Assembly: GCF_958979055.1 (NCBI RefSeq)
Contig: NC_084886.1
Coordinates: 41,105,654 to 41,169,653 of the forward strand
Direction: 5' to 3'
DNA length: 64,000 bases
Source of the DNA: Alnus glutinosa
Lineage: Eukaryota > Streptophyta > Magnoliopsida > Fagales > Betulaceae
The notes under the pieces were generated by a model that worked only from the letters and a program-made list of their open reading frames with translations, made no database searches and had not been told where the DNA came from. Position numbers and translations under genes: made by a program. Positions 46,696-57,773 of this stretch are shown here, one piece after another; positions within the stretch are counted from its first letter, which is position 1; each line of letters opens with the position of its first letter.

Positions 46696-47109
46696 ATAAG
46701 AAGTATGATTCCCTATATCCATCTTCTTTGGATTTTTATTGTGAAGCTCCGACAATGGAGATTTGGATAGCTAGGGATCTTCTTATTCACATAATGATCA
46801 CAAAGCTATCAAACCTGCAATCACAGATCGATAATGAAATAGATCAACATCGTTGCTAATAGATACTAGTCTACTTTTGTTAGGTAACGCCGGCCGCCAT
46901 GGTTAAATTCTCCATCTTTGTAGACAGGGATTTAGATGCAGAACAATTCCTAAGGTAACAATGGGAAGAGTCTAGGCCATTCGATACGTACATCTAACTG
47001 CCTAGAAATTAATGTATGTTGTCCCACACACAGTGGTAGCCTTCCGAGCACAGAAGTCCAGTAAGAATTATCAGACTAATCATTGACCCCATCCCAACGT
47101 TATTGTAGG

Positions 47110-47252
47110 AATTGAGCCTTTAAACACGGGCTATGCCCAGATTGCTGGCCCCAAAAGAGAGATAGCACCTAGCCGAATTCGAACTCGAAACCTCAAAGGA
47201 TGATATCCCTAGAGGCCGCAAGCCTTACCATTTAGGCCATCCCCTTGGGTTT
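47110..47252 (-). mobile_element. tRNA-derived SINE (unit 2 copy)
   Basis: A box TGGCCTAAATGG (47228-47239) and B box GGTTTCGAGTTCGAA (about 47180-47194) on the minus strand, orthologous to 17300-17456. Exact ends are uncertain. Confidence 0.68.
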
Positions 47253-47322
47253 AACCTTTCTGTTTCTTCTACTCTTTTCTCTTTCAACATCTCTGTCTCT
47301 CCCTCCCAAATAGAACCATTCG

Positions 47323-48044
47323 TGATGTGAACCCGCAGGATGAAATCCCCTTTTGAAGCCACAAACAAATTGAAATCTACCCAAGAAAGCCAAGAATCAA
47401 GTCCAAAGAATCTAGACCCGTTGAAATCTTGTTTCAAGAACCTAGATTTGGTGAGAACGCCACAAAGGGTTTGCCTTTGATAAGTTCTTAGTTCATCAAG
47501 AACAAGTAGAGAAAACTAAAAAGTTTTCTACGAAGAACAAAACTTCATTCACAATCAACTTGTCTAGCATATGCGGCTACAAGTCTTTTTAAAACCTCTC
47601 CATAAAACCCTAACCCTATTAAGGCCTACATCAATTAAAAGACATGGGCTGAACATCTTCAAGCCCAAAATATCCTAAACTACACTTCTATAGCTAATAA
47701 AAAAAGTCTACTTAATAAAACAAATAGGCCTAAAGGCCTACAACCATAGAAACATAAAAATAGGCCCACATGCCTATACTTAGTGAAATAAAGAGTTTGC
47801 AAGAAACCACTAGGCTATGCCGCCCCCATCTGTTGCTTGTATCACATGAATTAAAGTTGGTTCTTCTTCTTTCAAGCCCATCTTGAATGTTGGAGTCTTG
47901 CTCAATAAATTTGTAAACTCGGCCCAAGTGGATTGCACCAATCCTTGCATTGCCTCCTTGATCTTCTTCGCCCTTGACTTTGTGATTGGCCCATCTGGAA
48001 CTTGTAAGGGATCTTTAAGATTCGGCCTACCATGGAGCCCATCA
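47323..48044. mobile_element. Solo LTR of an LTR retrotransposon, relic
   Basis: A 722-bp insert beginning TGATGTGAACCC and ending GAGCCCATCA is flanked by the exact 5-bp duplication ATTCG (47318-47322 and 48045-48049). Unit 1 has the undisturbed site at about 17519. There is no internal region, primer-binding site or second LTR. Superfamily is not assignable by eye. Open frames inside are not gene-like. Confidence 0.85.
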
Positions 48045-48164
48045 ATTCGGCTATCAGGTTAGGATGGTTTTTGGTAAATCAGTTTTCTCTTCATTGAGAG
48101 CATCCACAATGGCTAGGCCAATGCCTTTGGAGTCCAAACTGTCCCAATGGCGAAAGGCAGTTTT

Positions 48165-48453
48165 CTAGCCACTTGGACTCGACATTGGAGAACCAATTGA
48201 AGTCTCCAATCCAGACACTAGCCTGCAAACACTTATGACGTTAGACTATGCTATGGGACTCTACACTCTATGACACATAGACTTTCCGCGTGCTCACAAG
48301 TCGCCATTGGATTCTAGCCACTTGGACTCGACATTGGAGAACCAATTGAAGTCTCCAATCCAAACACTAGCCTGCAAACACTTATAACGTTAGACTATGT
48401 TATGGGACTCTACACTCTATGACAGATAGACTTTCCGCGTGCTCACAAGTCGC
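48165..48453. repeat. Two tandem copies of a 149-bp unit
   Basis: CTAGCCACTTGGACTCGACA starts at 48165 and again at 48314. The copies differ at about four positions over the shared 139 bp. They lie at the point where unit 2 stops matching unit 1. No family recognised. Confidence 0.9.
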
Positions 48454-50160
48454 ATTACCAGTGTCTAAGTCTACTTAAGTATCCTAAACTATTATTAGGT
48501 TACCATTTAGGTTTAAGTCCATATTTTATTTGCTTATTATCTTTAAGATGCGTTTACTATTTATTTGTATATTTTTTATTATTACATTATATTATTATTG
48601 ATAATCATTTTAATGGCTTGTTGATTATTTACTAACTTAACAATATATATTTAACTCATATATATGCATATGTATATGTATATGTATACGTATACATATG
48701 CACATACATATATGTATGGAATGCTTATCAAGCTAAACATTATACTTAGAATCAGTTTGTTATTAGTTCACAACTCATATGAGTGCTATTACGTCTATTC
48801 CAGTGTTTAAATTGTTATCTATGTATTCGACCCATTCATTAATCCTCGTATTTACTTTATACCCACTTATAATTTATTCACTTGCGATATTATCCATTCA
48901 TTTGTTTATTGTCATTACCCATTTATCTTACTTACCCATTAACTTAACAACTCATTTTAGATTAAGTTATAATTCCATTATAACATATCCGTTTACTAAA
49001 GGAAGCTTAAGGCACAAACATGGACTCCTAACATCAAAACCAGCCCACCAACTGCCCCTTTAACCAAAATGATCCAAATATACCAACTTCAAACCCTACA
49101 CTTTAGTAACATTCCACAGTCTAGCACCAACATCAATACCAAATTTACAAATCTATGACTACCAAAATCATATAATAATTAAAACATCTAAATAGGCCAT
49201 AACGAAGAATCTAATCATTTATCCCAACCAACTACTACAATCTTCCATACCACAAAACCCCAATTCATCTTCAAACTCTACTCTATCCAACCGCTAACAA
49301 TTTATTTTTAAGTTAATAATCAACAACATTCAACCCAATACACCCATTAAAATCACTCTCTCCATACATGGCTACCACAAGAATCCAACCAAACCATTCA
49401 ACCATTTTCAAAGGGGACTCAATAACCTTTAGTTTCTATCCAAATAACATATGGCCAATACAAGAAATCACCAAGTCCAAACTTCAAAAACACAACCCAT
49501 AAGCAAACTTTGCTCCAATCCAACATAGATACCCAAATCTCTAGATACTAACAATTGCAATCTAGGATCGGTCCTCCGACAAACAACACAACGAATAACT
49601 ATAATCATTTAACAAACTATAATTTTACCTTCAAAATCTCATATACCACATAACATAATTTCCACCAAAGTCCATTACCCATTTCACATAACCATTTCAA
49701 AAATCACCCAAAATCCAGCCATCATCTACACTTCCCAAAGTCTACCAAAAATCAACCCAAGAGTTACTGCCCATAAGCATAAATTCCAGAAATTTCCCAT
49801 CAAGCAAAGCTCCTAAAATAACCACATTAACACCACAAGTCCACCATTCAGGCTATGACACGTGGTAAAGGGAGATTACTTTTATTCTTAAAACCCCTAG
49901 CTTATATAAATGATAGTAGGACCATATTTTATTAAAACTCTATCATTTAGTAATTAATCTTTGGCCCCACATTTAATTTAATTACACTTACCATACATTT
50001 ATTTAATTGTTCACGAGGGTCCATTATTATAATTTTATCTTAAGACTCTTTTATTTTAATTACATATTTATGATCACTAAAAATACAAGACTAACTCCAT
50101 TACTTAATAAATGTGATTTATTTAACTATTAAATTTTTCATTTAATTTCTTAGTCTTTGC
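48454..50160. other. Unit-2-specific stretch with strongly G-poor strand, no gene seen
   Basis: No counterpart in unit 1 (which has 17640-19590 instead). Between about 49020 and 49860 the plus strand is built almost wholly of A, C and T, an unusual strand asymmetry. No ORF with recognisable features. It could be part of an unrecognised mobile element, but no termini or target duplication were found. Confidence 0.4.
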
Positions 50161-51831
50161 AGGCCACACGCACATATTCACCCATTTCTTCTTCTCTTAT
50201 CCTGTTGATGGACATTTGATACATCAAACACAAAACTGTTGACTATTTGACCAAGAAAATAAAGAAATACAGCATTGTTGATTTTGTAACTGAATATTCT
50301 GTCCACATGATCAGGTCCCTCTTAAAAGAGAAGTACTAAATTAAAATGTGCTTAAATTTTTCAAGCAATAATCTTGAAATAAAAGTATAACTTGACCTTA
50401 AATATTAATGCATATGTTAACGTGAAGAACTAGTACTACAACATGTTAGAGAAAAGTAAAAGAGAGCAGAAAAACAAAATATTCTTGAGGTGCGTTAAGA
50501 TGTCACTTTTCTTAGAATATTATTTGTTCTTACTAAAAATGGTATGTAAAGAGTTACGGTAAATATTTTTTCAAAATACAATAAAGTTCAGAATCTCATG
50601 TTTATTTAATTGTATTTTGCACAAACGAAAAATAAACCAGAATAGTACTCTCAGATTTTCTATTATAGCAAAAAACAGAGACACGAAATTTATTACAATT
50701 TTAATAACTGAACAACAGTTACCTATGTATTGTGTTGAATAACATTTATTTATTAACTGCTAATTCAACTATTCATAACTGCTAAATTAATAGTTATAAA
50801 TTGTTATTTTAACAGACACTTAATTCTGACTATTAGATCAAATAATTATCAATGGTTATTTAATAATAACTCATTAGATCGTTATTATTTAATCTTAACC
50901 GCTCAATCAAATGTGATTTTACCGTACAATTTATTTTAGTAATGATCTAGTAAATCCAATCATTGGATCTACATAAGAAGATCCTATGGTCTAGATCAAA
51001 CCACAAGATTGAATGATCATGACCATCCAAAATTGAATGGTCATGATTAGATCGCTCTGATGCTTCGTGTCAAGTGCGTCACTAGCGCTCTACAGCTCAC
51101 GCGTGCGTGTGCGTCCGGTGCTTCTCACCGTACTAGAGTATACACATAAGTGCATACACACCCAAGCATTACTTTAAATGTTTAAAGTGTGTTAGGCCTT
51201 ATAAATGCTAACTACACTTTCTCTGTTTTTTATGTGGGACTATCTTCATTTAATGCTCTTCAATATATTCTTTTTAAAACATTCTCAAAACACAAAATAA
51301 ATATACGTACATATTAATTTTAGAAATGCTTTAACGTACACAACATGCCTTGATTTAAACTGATTAATAATGTAAGGTGCCAAGGAGATGGGAAATCAGA
51401 GATATATATATATATATATATCTACTATTATTTTTGTTAATTAATTATTAACATTAACAAGAAATATGGGTTTTCCCACACGCTTCATCAACACATCCAT
51501 ATGCTTAATTAGACTAAAAGCAATTATTTCATTAATTAATTGATTAGACCTCTCGATCACATTCTCAATTACCACCCGAGTGGTGGGGTAGTACTCTTGC
51601 TGTTGCGCGCAGGGTTTACAAGCGTATCAAACTGATCAATCGATCCTCAAAGCTTGGATTAGAAATGAAGCCCACATCTTCCGAAAAGTACAAGCGATGC
51701 CATCCAATTCGATCTATTCCATTTTACGTAAAAGCAACCAGCTAGCGCTGTGTATCTCGGCTCTCTCTCTCTATATATATATTGTTAATTAGTTTCCACT
51801 TGCAATAATCTCACCAAACACAATCGATCAG
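50161..51831. other. Upstream region of DMP copy c, unit 2
   Basis: Collinear with 19591-21581 but without the TRIM. A CT-rich leader and a TATATATA stretch at 51771-51782 lie about 55 bp before the ATG and may be the core promoter. No gene seen. Confidence 0.5.
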
Positions 51832-52443
51832 ATGGGCGCAGTCAACTCTTCCTCCAAGTCCAAGGGAAGCCCCCAGAAAACCATTAAAGACAAAACATTA
51901 TCAGGAGTTGGCAACCTCATCAGCCTCCTCCCGACCGGCACTGTCTTCCTGTACCAGTTCCTCAGCCCTGTCTTGTCCAACAATGGCCACTGCAACACCA
52001 TCAACAAGTACCTCACCGCCATTCTTGTTGCTCTCTGCGGTTTGTCTTGCTTCTTTTCTTCCTTCACAGACAGCTACGTTGGAGATGACGGTATCACACA
52101 CTACGGGGTTGCAACAAGCAAGGGTCTTTGGCCCTCGCCGGAGTCTAGGAACGTGGACTTGCCGACGTATAAGCTCCGGTTTGCGGACTTTGTCCACGCC
52201 TTTTTCGCGCTGATTGTGTTTGCCATTTTGGTGCTTTTGGATCGAAACACTGTGGGGTGCTTCTATCCGGTGTCTGAGTCCACTGAGAAGATTTTGCTCC
52301 AGGTGCTGCCACCTGCTGTTGGCGCGGTTTGTAGTGGGGTCTTCGTGGTGTTCCCTAATAAGCGCCATGGAATCGGATACCCTGCAAGTGAGGCTTCGCA
52401 AGTTTCCAAGTCTGGTGGAGAAGAATCCACGACGAAAGCCTAA
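51832..52443 (+). CDS. DMP: DMP (DUF679) membrane protein, copy c, unit 2 (intact)
   Basis: Intact intronless gene of 203 residues. N-terminus [17 protein letters not shown], then [71 protein letters not shown], a fourth helix and [11 protein letters not shown]. The tail ends EESTTKA rather than SLASTTKV. Four membrane helices are expected at roughly the same positions as in copy a. It differs from copy a by about two dozen substitutions, many in the loop after helix 2 ([15 protein letters not shown]). It is the only undamaged copy of the c type here, since the unit 1 counterpart at 21582-22198 is broken. Expression and function are unknown. DMPs act in endomembranes and the plasma membrane. 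Confidence 0.93.
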   Translation: MGAVNSSSKSKGSPQKTIKDKTLSGVGNLISLLPTGTVFLYQFLSPVLSNNGHCNTINKYLTAILVALCGLSCFFSSFTDSYVGDDGITHYGVATSKGLWPSPESRNVDLPTYKLRFADFVHAFFALIVFAILVLLDRNTVGCFYPVSESTEKILLQVLPPAVGAVCSGVFVVFPNKRHGIGYPASEASQVSKSGGEESTTKA

Positions 52444-52768
52444 GGAAGTTTGTGTTTGTGTTTGTGTTTCAGTAGTGTTTGTGTGTGGGTTTTCTTCTCC
52501 TTATTCTTTACCGTGTTGCATTATACGATTGTAGTCATGCATGTTTCCTTGTCTAAATTAAGGTTTGACATATGTTTGCTGGCCGAGTGGCCGTCAAGTT
52601 GTGCCTTGTAATTTATTTATTCCTCGTAACGAGGGTTACGTGTTTGGATTCCATTCAGTCCAAAAGGGAAGAATATATATATATATGTATATCTCCATTG
52701 TGTTGATTATCTCATTCCATGCACAACCGGCCCAACAATTCCACCTTACAAAGACCCAGCCTCTAACA

Positions 52769-52843
52769 ATGGCCCCCTTCGTCAAACTAGGCCCATCCAT
52801 CTTCAAGCCCATGGACACAAAAGCCCACTTTTTTACGGGTTAG
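52769..52843 (+). other. Short conserved ORF of 24 codons, unknown (unit 2)
   Basis: MAPFVKLGPSIFKPMDTKAH plus four residues. Counterpart of 22542-22616, with the frame maintained. No family recognised. Confidence 0.25.
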
Positions 52844-53573
52844 TAATATATGCTATTTAGTAGACTGAGATATATATTGTTGTTATACAATTTGATGATT
52901 TATCAATGAAAATCTTTCATTGACACATCATCAAGTTGCATAGCCGAATCTATTAAATAACATTACTCATAAATTTATTATTTATAGCAAGCTTTTAGTA
53001 CCCATGGATTAATCATTTCCATATATGCCGAATTTTGCGCTTTCAGAATTTAAATCCTATAATATATGATGAAAATGGCAAGATATGGCATTTTGCTTTG
53101 GAGTCCCTTCCAAGTGAGTTTAGGAAAACGAAAAAAAAAAAATTGAGAAAGAAAAAAATCCCTTAAGCAATTGCCAAAAAAATAATATTGTTAGAATAAA
53201 GATTAATGCTACTCTTATACCTATTTTATAACGGATGAGCTTACGTTTTTTTTTTTTTTTTTTTTTTTAAGGAATAATGCTATTTTTCATACTCTTTATC
53301 ACACGTATTTCACACTAGATGACGTAAAGTCACACGCCACATCAGTTGGTGTGAATTGGGTGCGAAGAGTATTAATTATTACTCTAAAGTAAAAGTACAA
53401 GGTAGAGAATATGAAGCCGAGATGCAAATCCAAAGAAAGCAATTAGGCAATCCTCCCTTTTGGTTAGTTTTTGCTGGAATTAATTGATGTTCAAAAAGAC
53501 TGACGAAATAAAATGAATGCCTCGATCAGTGACTAAAAATCAATCAATTAGACACACTTCATATTACAATATA

Positions 53574-53689
53574 TGTTAAAGTGTTTCACATTGTCACGAG
53601 ATACATGACATTGACACTTTATAAGCCATAGACACTCATCCTCTCTCAATGCGTCTATTGAGAACGAATAAGACCCATAGACTTTTACA
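53574..53689. mobile_element. Solo LTR of the TRIM family (unit 2 copy)
   Basis: Orthologous to 23374-23485. TGTTAAA to TTTACA, flanked by ATATA. Non-coding relic older than the duplication. Confidence 0.8.
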
Positions 53690-53803
53690 ATATATTTCAT
53701 TACCATCAACTCTTATTCATAATCTCAAACTACAAATAATAAGTTTCGGAAAATGTAATAATTAATTATTTACATACACACTGATGATAAAGACTAAAAT
53801 TAA

Positions 53804-55316
53804 TTAGATTTGCCAAATACCTCTTGAATAACAGTGGTTTGAGATTCTTACAACCTTCTGTTTAATCTTCCTCTGCTGTCTAATGGCAATCTCTTGAGCA
53901 CTCTCAGCTACTTTCTTGATTTCAACCTTCACAATGTGGTGATCAGAAGTCCCTTTGGATGAAATCACCGAGTATGAACCCGGAACATACTTGTACGCTG
54001 AATCTGCTGATGCCAAAATGTAATCCACTCTCGTTCCGTACTTGCATGTCCCCTGAACATCTGTTCCATCTACCACAAATTAATTCACAATCACACTAAA
54101 TATATGACAAAGATAGAGTTTTCTTTTAAACTGCATGGCCGGGTTTGGAAGAACCGTCTATAAAATTGTCAAAATGTCTCTTAATATATCATAAGGACAT
54201 ACTCTTTTAACAGCACGTGAGAAGTACATGCTTTTTAATAGACTGTCCAAAGAATATACATGGCCAGTCGGGTAAGACAAAGGTCACGTACTTTGGCCTT
54301 TGGCAAGGATGACCACCGGCTCACATTCACCTGCAAAGTCCTTTGCATCTTTATAGCCTTTCCCCTTCAAAAACTTCATCCCCTCTACCTTTGGCGTAGG
54401 CTTTCCTATCTTCTCATAATACTGCATTTGCATATATATTGGCTTAGTATCAGACGACAATATATACGACACTGCAACTTATGTACATCTTTCATCACTT
54501 TTGTAATTATACTTTTAAATTTTATAAAGTGTCAATTTAGTGTATCAATTTTTTTTATTTTTTTTCAATTTCAACCTTCCGTTACGAATTTCTGATAAAT
54601 TTTATCAAAATTTTTAAAATACTCATTTTTTTTTTCAAAAAAAAGAACTTACAAAATTTTTCAAAGATTCAGGCATGGATATTTTTGCAAATTTCGTTAA
54701 ATCCTAACAAACACCTAAATCCTTGCAATTTTTTTTTTTTTCCTAAAGATCAGAATGGGTATTTTACAAATTTTAATACCCCTCCATTAGGATTTAACGG
54801 AAAATTCTAACGGAGAATTGAAATTAAAAATAAAAATAAAAAATAAAAAAATTGAAATATTCATACACTAAATTGACACTTTCTAAAGTTTAAAGGTATA
54901 ATTGCAAAAGTGATAAAAAATCAGATGTGGTAAATGAAATTTTCTTAAGAAGAGTCTTGTTACCTTGACAATGTCTGTCCATCTCTCTGATGAGTAATCT
55001 GATACATCGAGAGAATTAAGACCCCCTGCCAGTATGTGGGGGCGATCAGTTGATTGAATTATTGCGTTCATTTGCTTCATCCTCCAGTTCTCATCTAAAT
55101 GATCGAGTTGGGTGCAGTAGAAGTCAACTTCTCCAGTCCACGGCACTTCAATTGTCACCTTTAGCAAGTTCCTGAATTCAACGTACATTTTACACAAATA
55201 GAGTTACAGGATGCACGTATGGCTATTGTGCCAGCAGCTTTCCAGTTACAAATTACTTGCTTTAATACTTGATGAGGAGTTGGGTTTTGCATTTAGTGTC
55301 CTGTTTGTTTCGGCAT

Positions 55317-55370
<54 letters not shown>

Positions 55371-56851
55371 TCTACTTTTGAGTGTTTGGTGCGGTGTAAA
55401 ATATTGGTTGACCTGAAAGTGTTTTCAGTTGATCAAAAAAAAAAAATAACTTTCATGAAGTGTAAAATGGTTTACGCGTCTAATCTACGTAAACTATTTT
55501 TCGTCGCTCACCTACACCTCTTGGTGGACTATTGTGAGAGGGCCACCTTATAGAGCCTATCTATCTGAGTAGATCTCGTGCTACCCAAGTAGGCAGGCCC
55601 CACAAGGGCTTCTCACAATTGTCTGCCTAAATTGCAAGTAATGTGGGCAGACAATTGCACTAGATCTTAATCCCACCTCCGATGATCTAGTCTCAAACAC
55701 TCTCTTTCTCTACGGTTCCTCTTCGCCGTCTCTCTCTTCCTAGCAGCTTCTTAGATTGTGTGAAAATATAAGAAATATTTGTTGATTTTTCGTACAAACT
55801 AAACACCGAAAAATGTTTTCAGATCAAATCACACATTTTTCAATAGAAAACATTTTACGCCAAAACAAACAAGAAAAGATGCTTGCTCTAAAAACAGTAA
55901 CAATAAAATAACAAGGCTAATTATGCTTCCAAAATAAAGTCAGTCTGCTAGGCAGAAGGAAAAGGAAAAGTACCTGAAATCATCATCATTAGCAATCTTC
56001 TGGACTTGCCACCTCTTAATTGGCCATTTTGATAGGACGGCATTACCATATTCTGGAGCCCAGCTCTCAGCAAAGACATATTTCATCCCCAAGGCACCTG
56101 CCAAATCAGATAGAGGCCCCATGCCTTTCCCTTCCTCTGCCTTCACATCTTGCAAGGCCAATATATCAGCATCCACCTCTTTGAGTACTTCCAGGATGCT
56201 TCTGCCGCTTCCCAAGTAATCATCAGTACTTTGACTGATAATCATACTGGAAGGAAAGCACACAGGAGACCTCACTGGAACTCCACTTCTATGGACTCTT
56301 CTAGAAGTCATGTTTGATGATTCCTCTTTCTCATCACCTTCCATAGAACTAAGCAGCTTAGTATTTGCTAATGAGATCTCATTATCAGGAAGATTGATAG
56401 AAACCTTTAACTTTAATCTTGAAAGCGTCTTCTGCTTAGAGACATGTTCAGGACTACACATCGTGGTACGTATGGGAGACTGCTTCAATATACTCTTGGG
56501 ACGAGTATTCCTATAATCTTCCTCTTCATGATTAAAGGTAGCTCGTTTTTCAGCCTTTGGAACAGCAGGTGCCAGGGAGAACATGGCAACGTTGAATGTG
56601 GCAGCTCGAATCGGCCTTTCTGATGCAGAACGACCCAATTGGCCATTTATACGAATTGAAGATTTATTGGTGCCCTGTTGCTCTTTAGACTGAAGTTTAG
56701 AGTTCAACTTTCCAAGCCTCTTGATGATAACTTTTGGCCGGGGGCGCTTCCATATCAGCCGCCGTATCCTTGTGCAGAAGTGCCGGAGCTTCTTTCTGAG
56801 GAAGCTTAACAAGTAAGAAGATTGGTCACTGCAAAAATTCTCAGGAACCAT
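53804..56851 (-). CDS. Endonuclease/exonuclease/phosphatase (DNase I-like) family protein
   Basis: Four exons on the minus strand: 55974-56851, 54964-55171, 54292-54421 and 53804-54069. They join in frame to 493 residues. The chosen start is MVPENFCSDQ. The same frame is open to an ATG at 57088, but that extension looks like a CT-rich 5' UTR. A basic N-terminus (residues 19-50) is followed by ATFNVAMFSLAP (84-95), a long Ser-rich insert, LALQDVKAEEG (231-241), YGNAVLSKWPI (268-278), FYCTQLDHL (310-318), ILAGGLNSLD (339-348), TRVDYIL and the C-terminal SDHH. This is the order of the EEP fold of Mg-dependent nucleases and phosphodiesterases. Several usual metal or catalytic residues differ (QDV for QEV, TQLDH for THLDH, GGLN for GDLN), so activity may be altered. 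The substrate is unknown. A partial duplicate lies at 23603-24171. Confidence 0.88.
54485..54928. mobile_element. Foldback MITE in the EEP intron, ending at the duplication breakpoint
   Basis: The left end ACATCTTTCATCACTTTTG is mirrored at the right (CAAAAGTGAT, then CAGATGT). Inner inverted pieces include TATACTTTTAAA/TTTAAAGGTATA and AGTGTCAATTTAGTGTAT with its complement, and CGTTAGGATTTAACGGA-like segments. About 444 bp, AT-rich, non-coding. It lies between exons 2 and 3. Target duplication is unclear. Confidence 0.65.
55301..55871. mobile_element. MITE-like element in EEP intron 1
   Basis: TGTTTGTTTCGGCATAAAAT at the left is mirrored by ATTTTACGCCAAAACAAACA at the right. A second inner pair of CGTAAA/AAAACATTTT motifs and a long (TA)n at 55318-55366 lie between. 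The terminal motif resembles widespread plant hAT-type MITEs, but no 8-bp duplication was found. Confidence 0.5.
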
Positions 56852-57773
56852 TATTGGTTTAATATGAAGTTCTAGCAGTCCATCACTCAAATAACTTGAG
56901 ACCAAGGGAAGTAATGTGAAAACATATAGGGGATAGGGATAGCATGAAAGACTAGGTTCCTGGTGAAAATGGCAAATGTGGATGGAGAGAGAAAGGGAGA
57001 TGGACAAAGAAAAGATTCCAACTGCTCCAAGTGAGGTGGTCGTTGACAATGGCGCGTGTTGTTGAGCTTCTTTTTCCAACACACCCAACTACCACCGTAA
57101 TCGGTGAAAGTATCAAGAGGAAAAGAACAAGACTTATGAAAGCGATCTCAAAACACCCAAGACAAAAATATAGCTTTAATGAACCTTTCTAAAGTAGGTC
57201 TGACAGAATCTTGGAACATTTCATTACAACTTTGATGAAAATAATATTGTTCTATTAAATGTTTGACTGCCTCCTCTGTTTTGGAAAGTTGATAGATATC
57301 TGGTGTCATCTGGTGAGTCGGTTGCAGACTAATGACATCTAAGAGTTGATTTTTGGGTCTCAGCATAAAGCCAACTTTTCCATCGGGTTGGATGCACGTA
57401 AAATAAGTCAAACAGGTAGGTGAAGAGAGAGAGAGAGAGGATTGACTCATCAAATAATTTCTCATAATTATCAGAAAGAAAATGAAAAGAATAATATGAT
57501 CCTTACTACTGCAATTACATAGAGAGATGATCCAAGAAAAATTGATCAAAGCTCATTTAATATCAAGAAGCTTGCAACAAATCCCTTTTACCAACAAGCT
57601 TCTCTCAATCGGTCAACTTACAACAACAATTTTCTCTAGTAATGGACGTCTCAAGTCACTGCTTATGCAGGGGCTGTGTTTCTCTTCACAACAGTCGAGC
57701 CAATGCAGACCCACAACCCACTGTTCTCAATGCTTTATGATGAAAATCATATCAAATAGTTTACTCCCTTCAA
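56852..57773. other. 5' leader of the EEP gene and intergenic DNA
   Basis: The CT-rich stretch 56960-57060 is probably the EEP 5' UTR. The remainder up to the methyltransferase stop codon shows no supported gene. The open frame at 57148-57549 has no family features. A GA run lies at about 57425-57440. Confidence 0.45.

Larger units (their letters stand above)
24689..54929. repeat. Segmental duplication unit 2
   Basis: It begins inside the 3' part of a DMP copy (24689). It becomes visibly collinear with unit 1 at about 27121 and ends in the EEP intron at 54929. Positions 24689-27120 correspond to DNA that would lie to the left of the CACTA element at 1-1561, outside the window. The unit is longer than unit 1 mainly because of private insertions: nested MITEs, CACTA, LINE 3' end, hAT, two solo LTRs, LINE, MITE and a Mutator-like element. 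Confidence 0.85.

Noticed and set aside
56852-57088. Upstream ATG (57088) as the start of the EEP protein
   Set aside because: The extension translates a CT-rich leader into a Ser/Leu stretch. A basic N-terminus starting at 56851 gives a more usual protein.
57148-57549. 133-codon minus-strand ORF between EEP and the methyltransferase
   Set aside because: No recognisable motif, low-complexity parts, and it overlaps the likely 5' leader region of the EEP gene.
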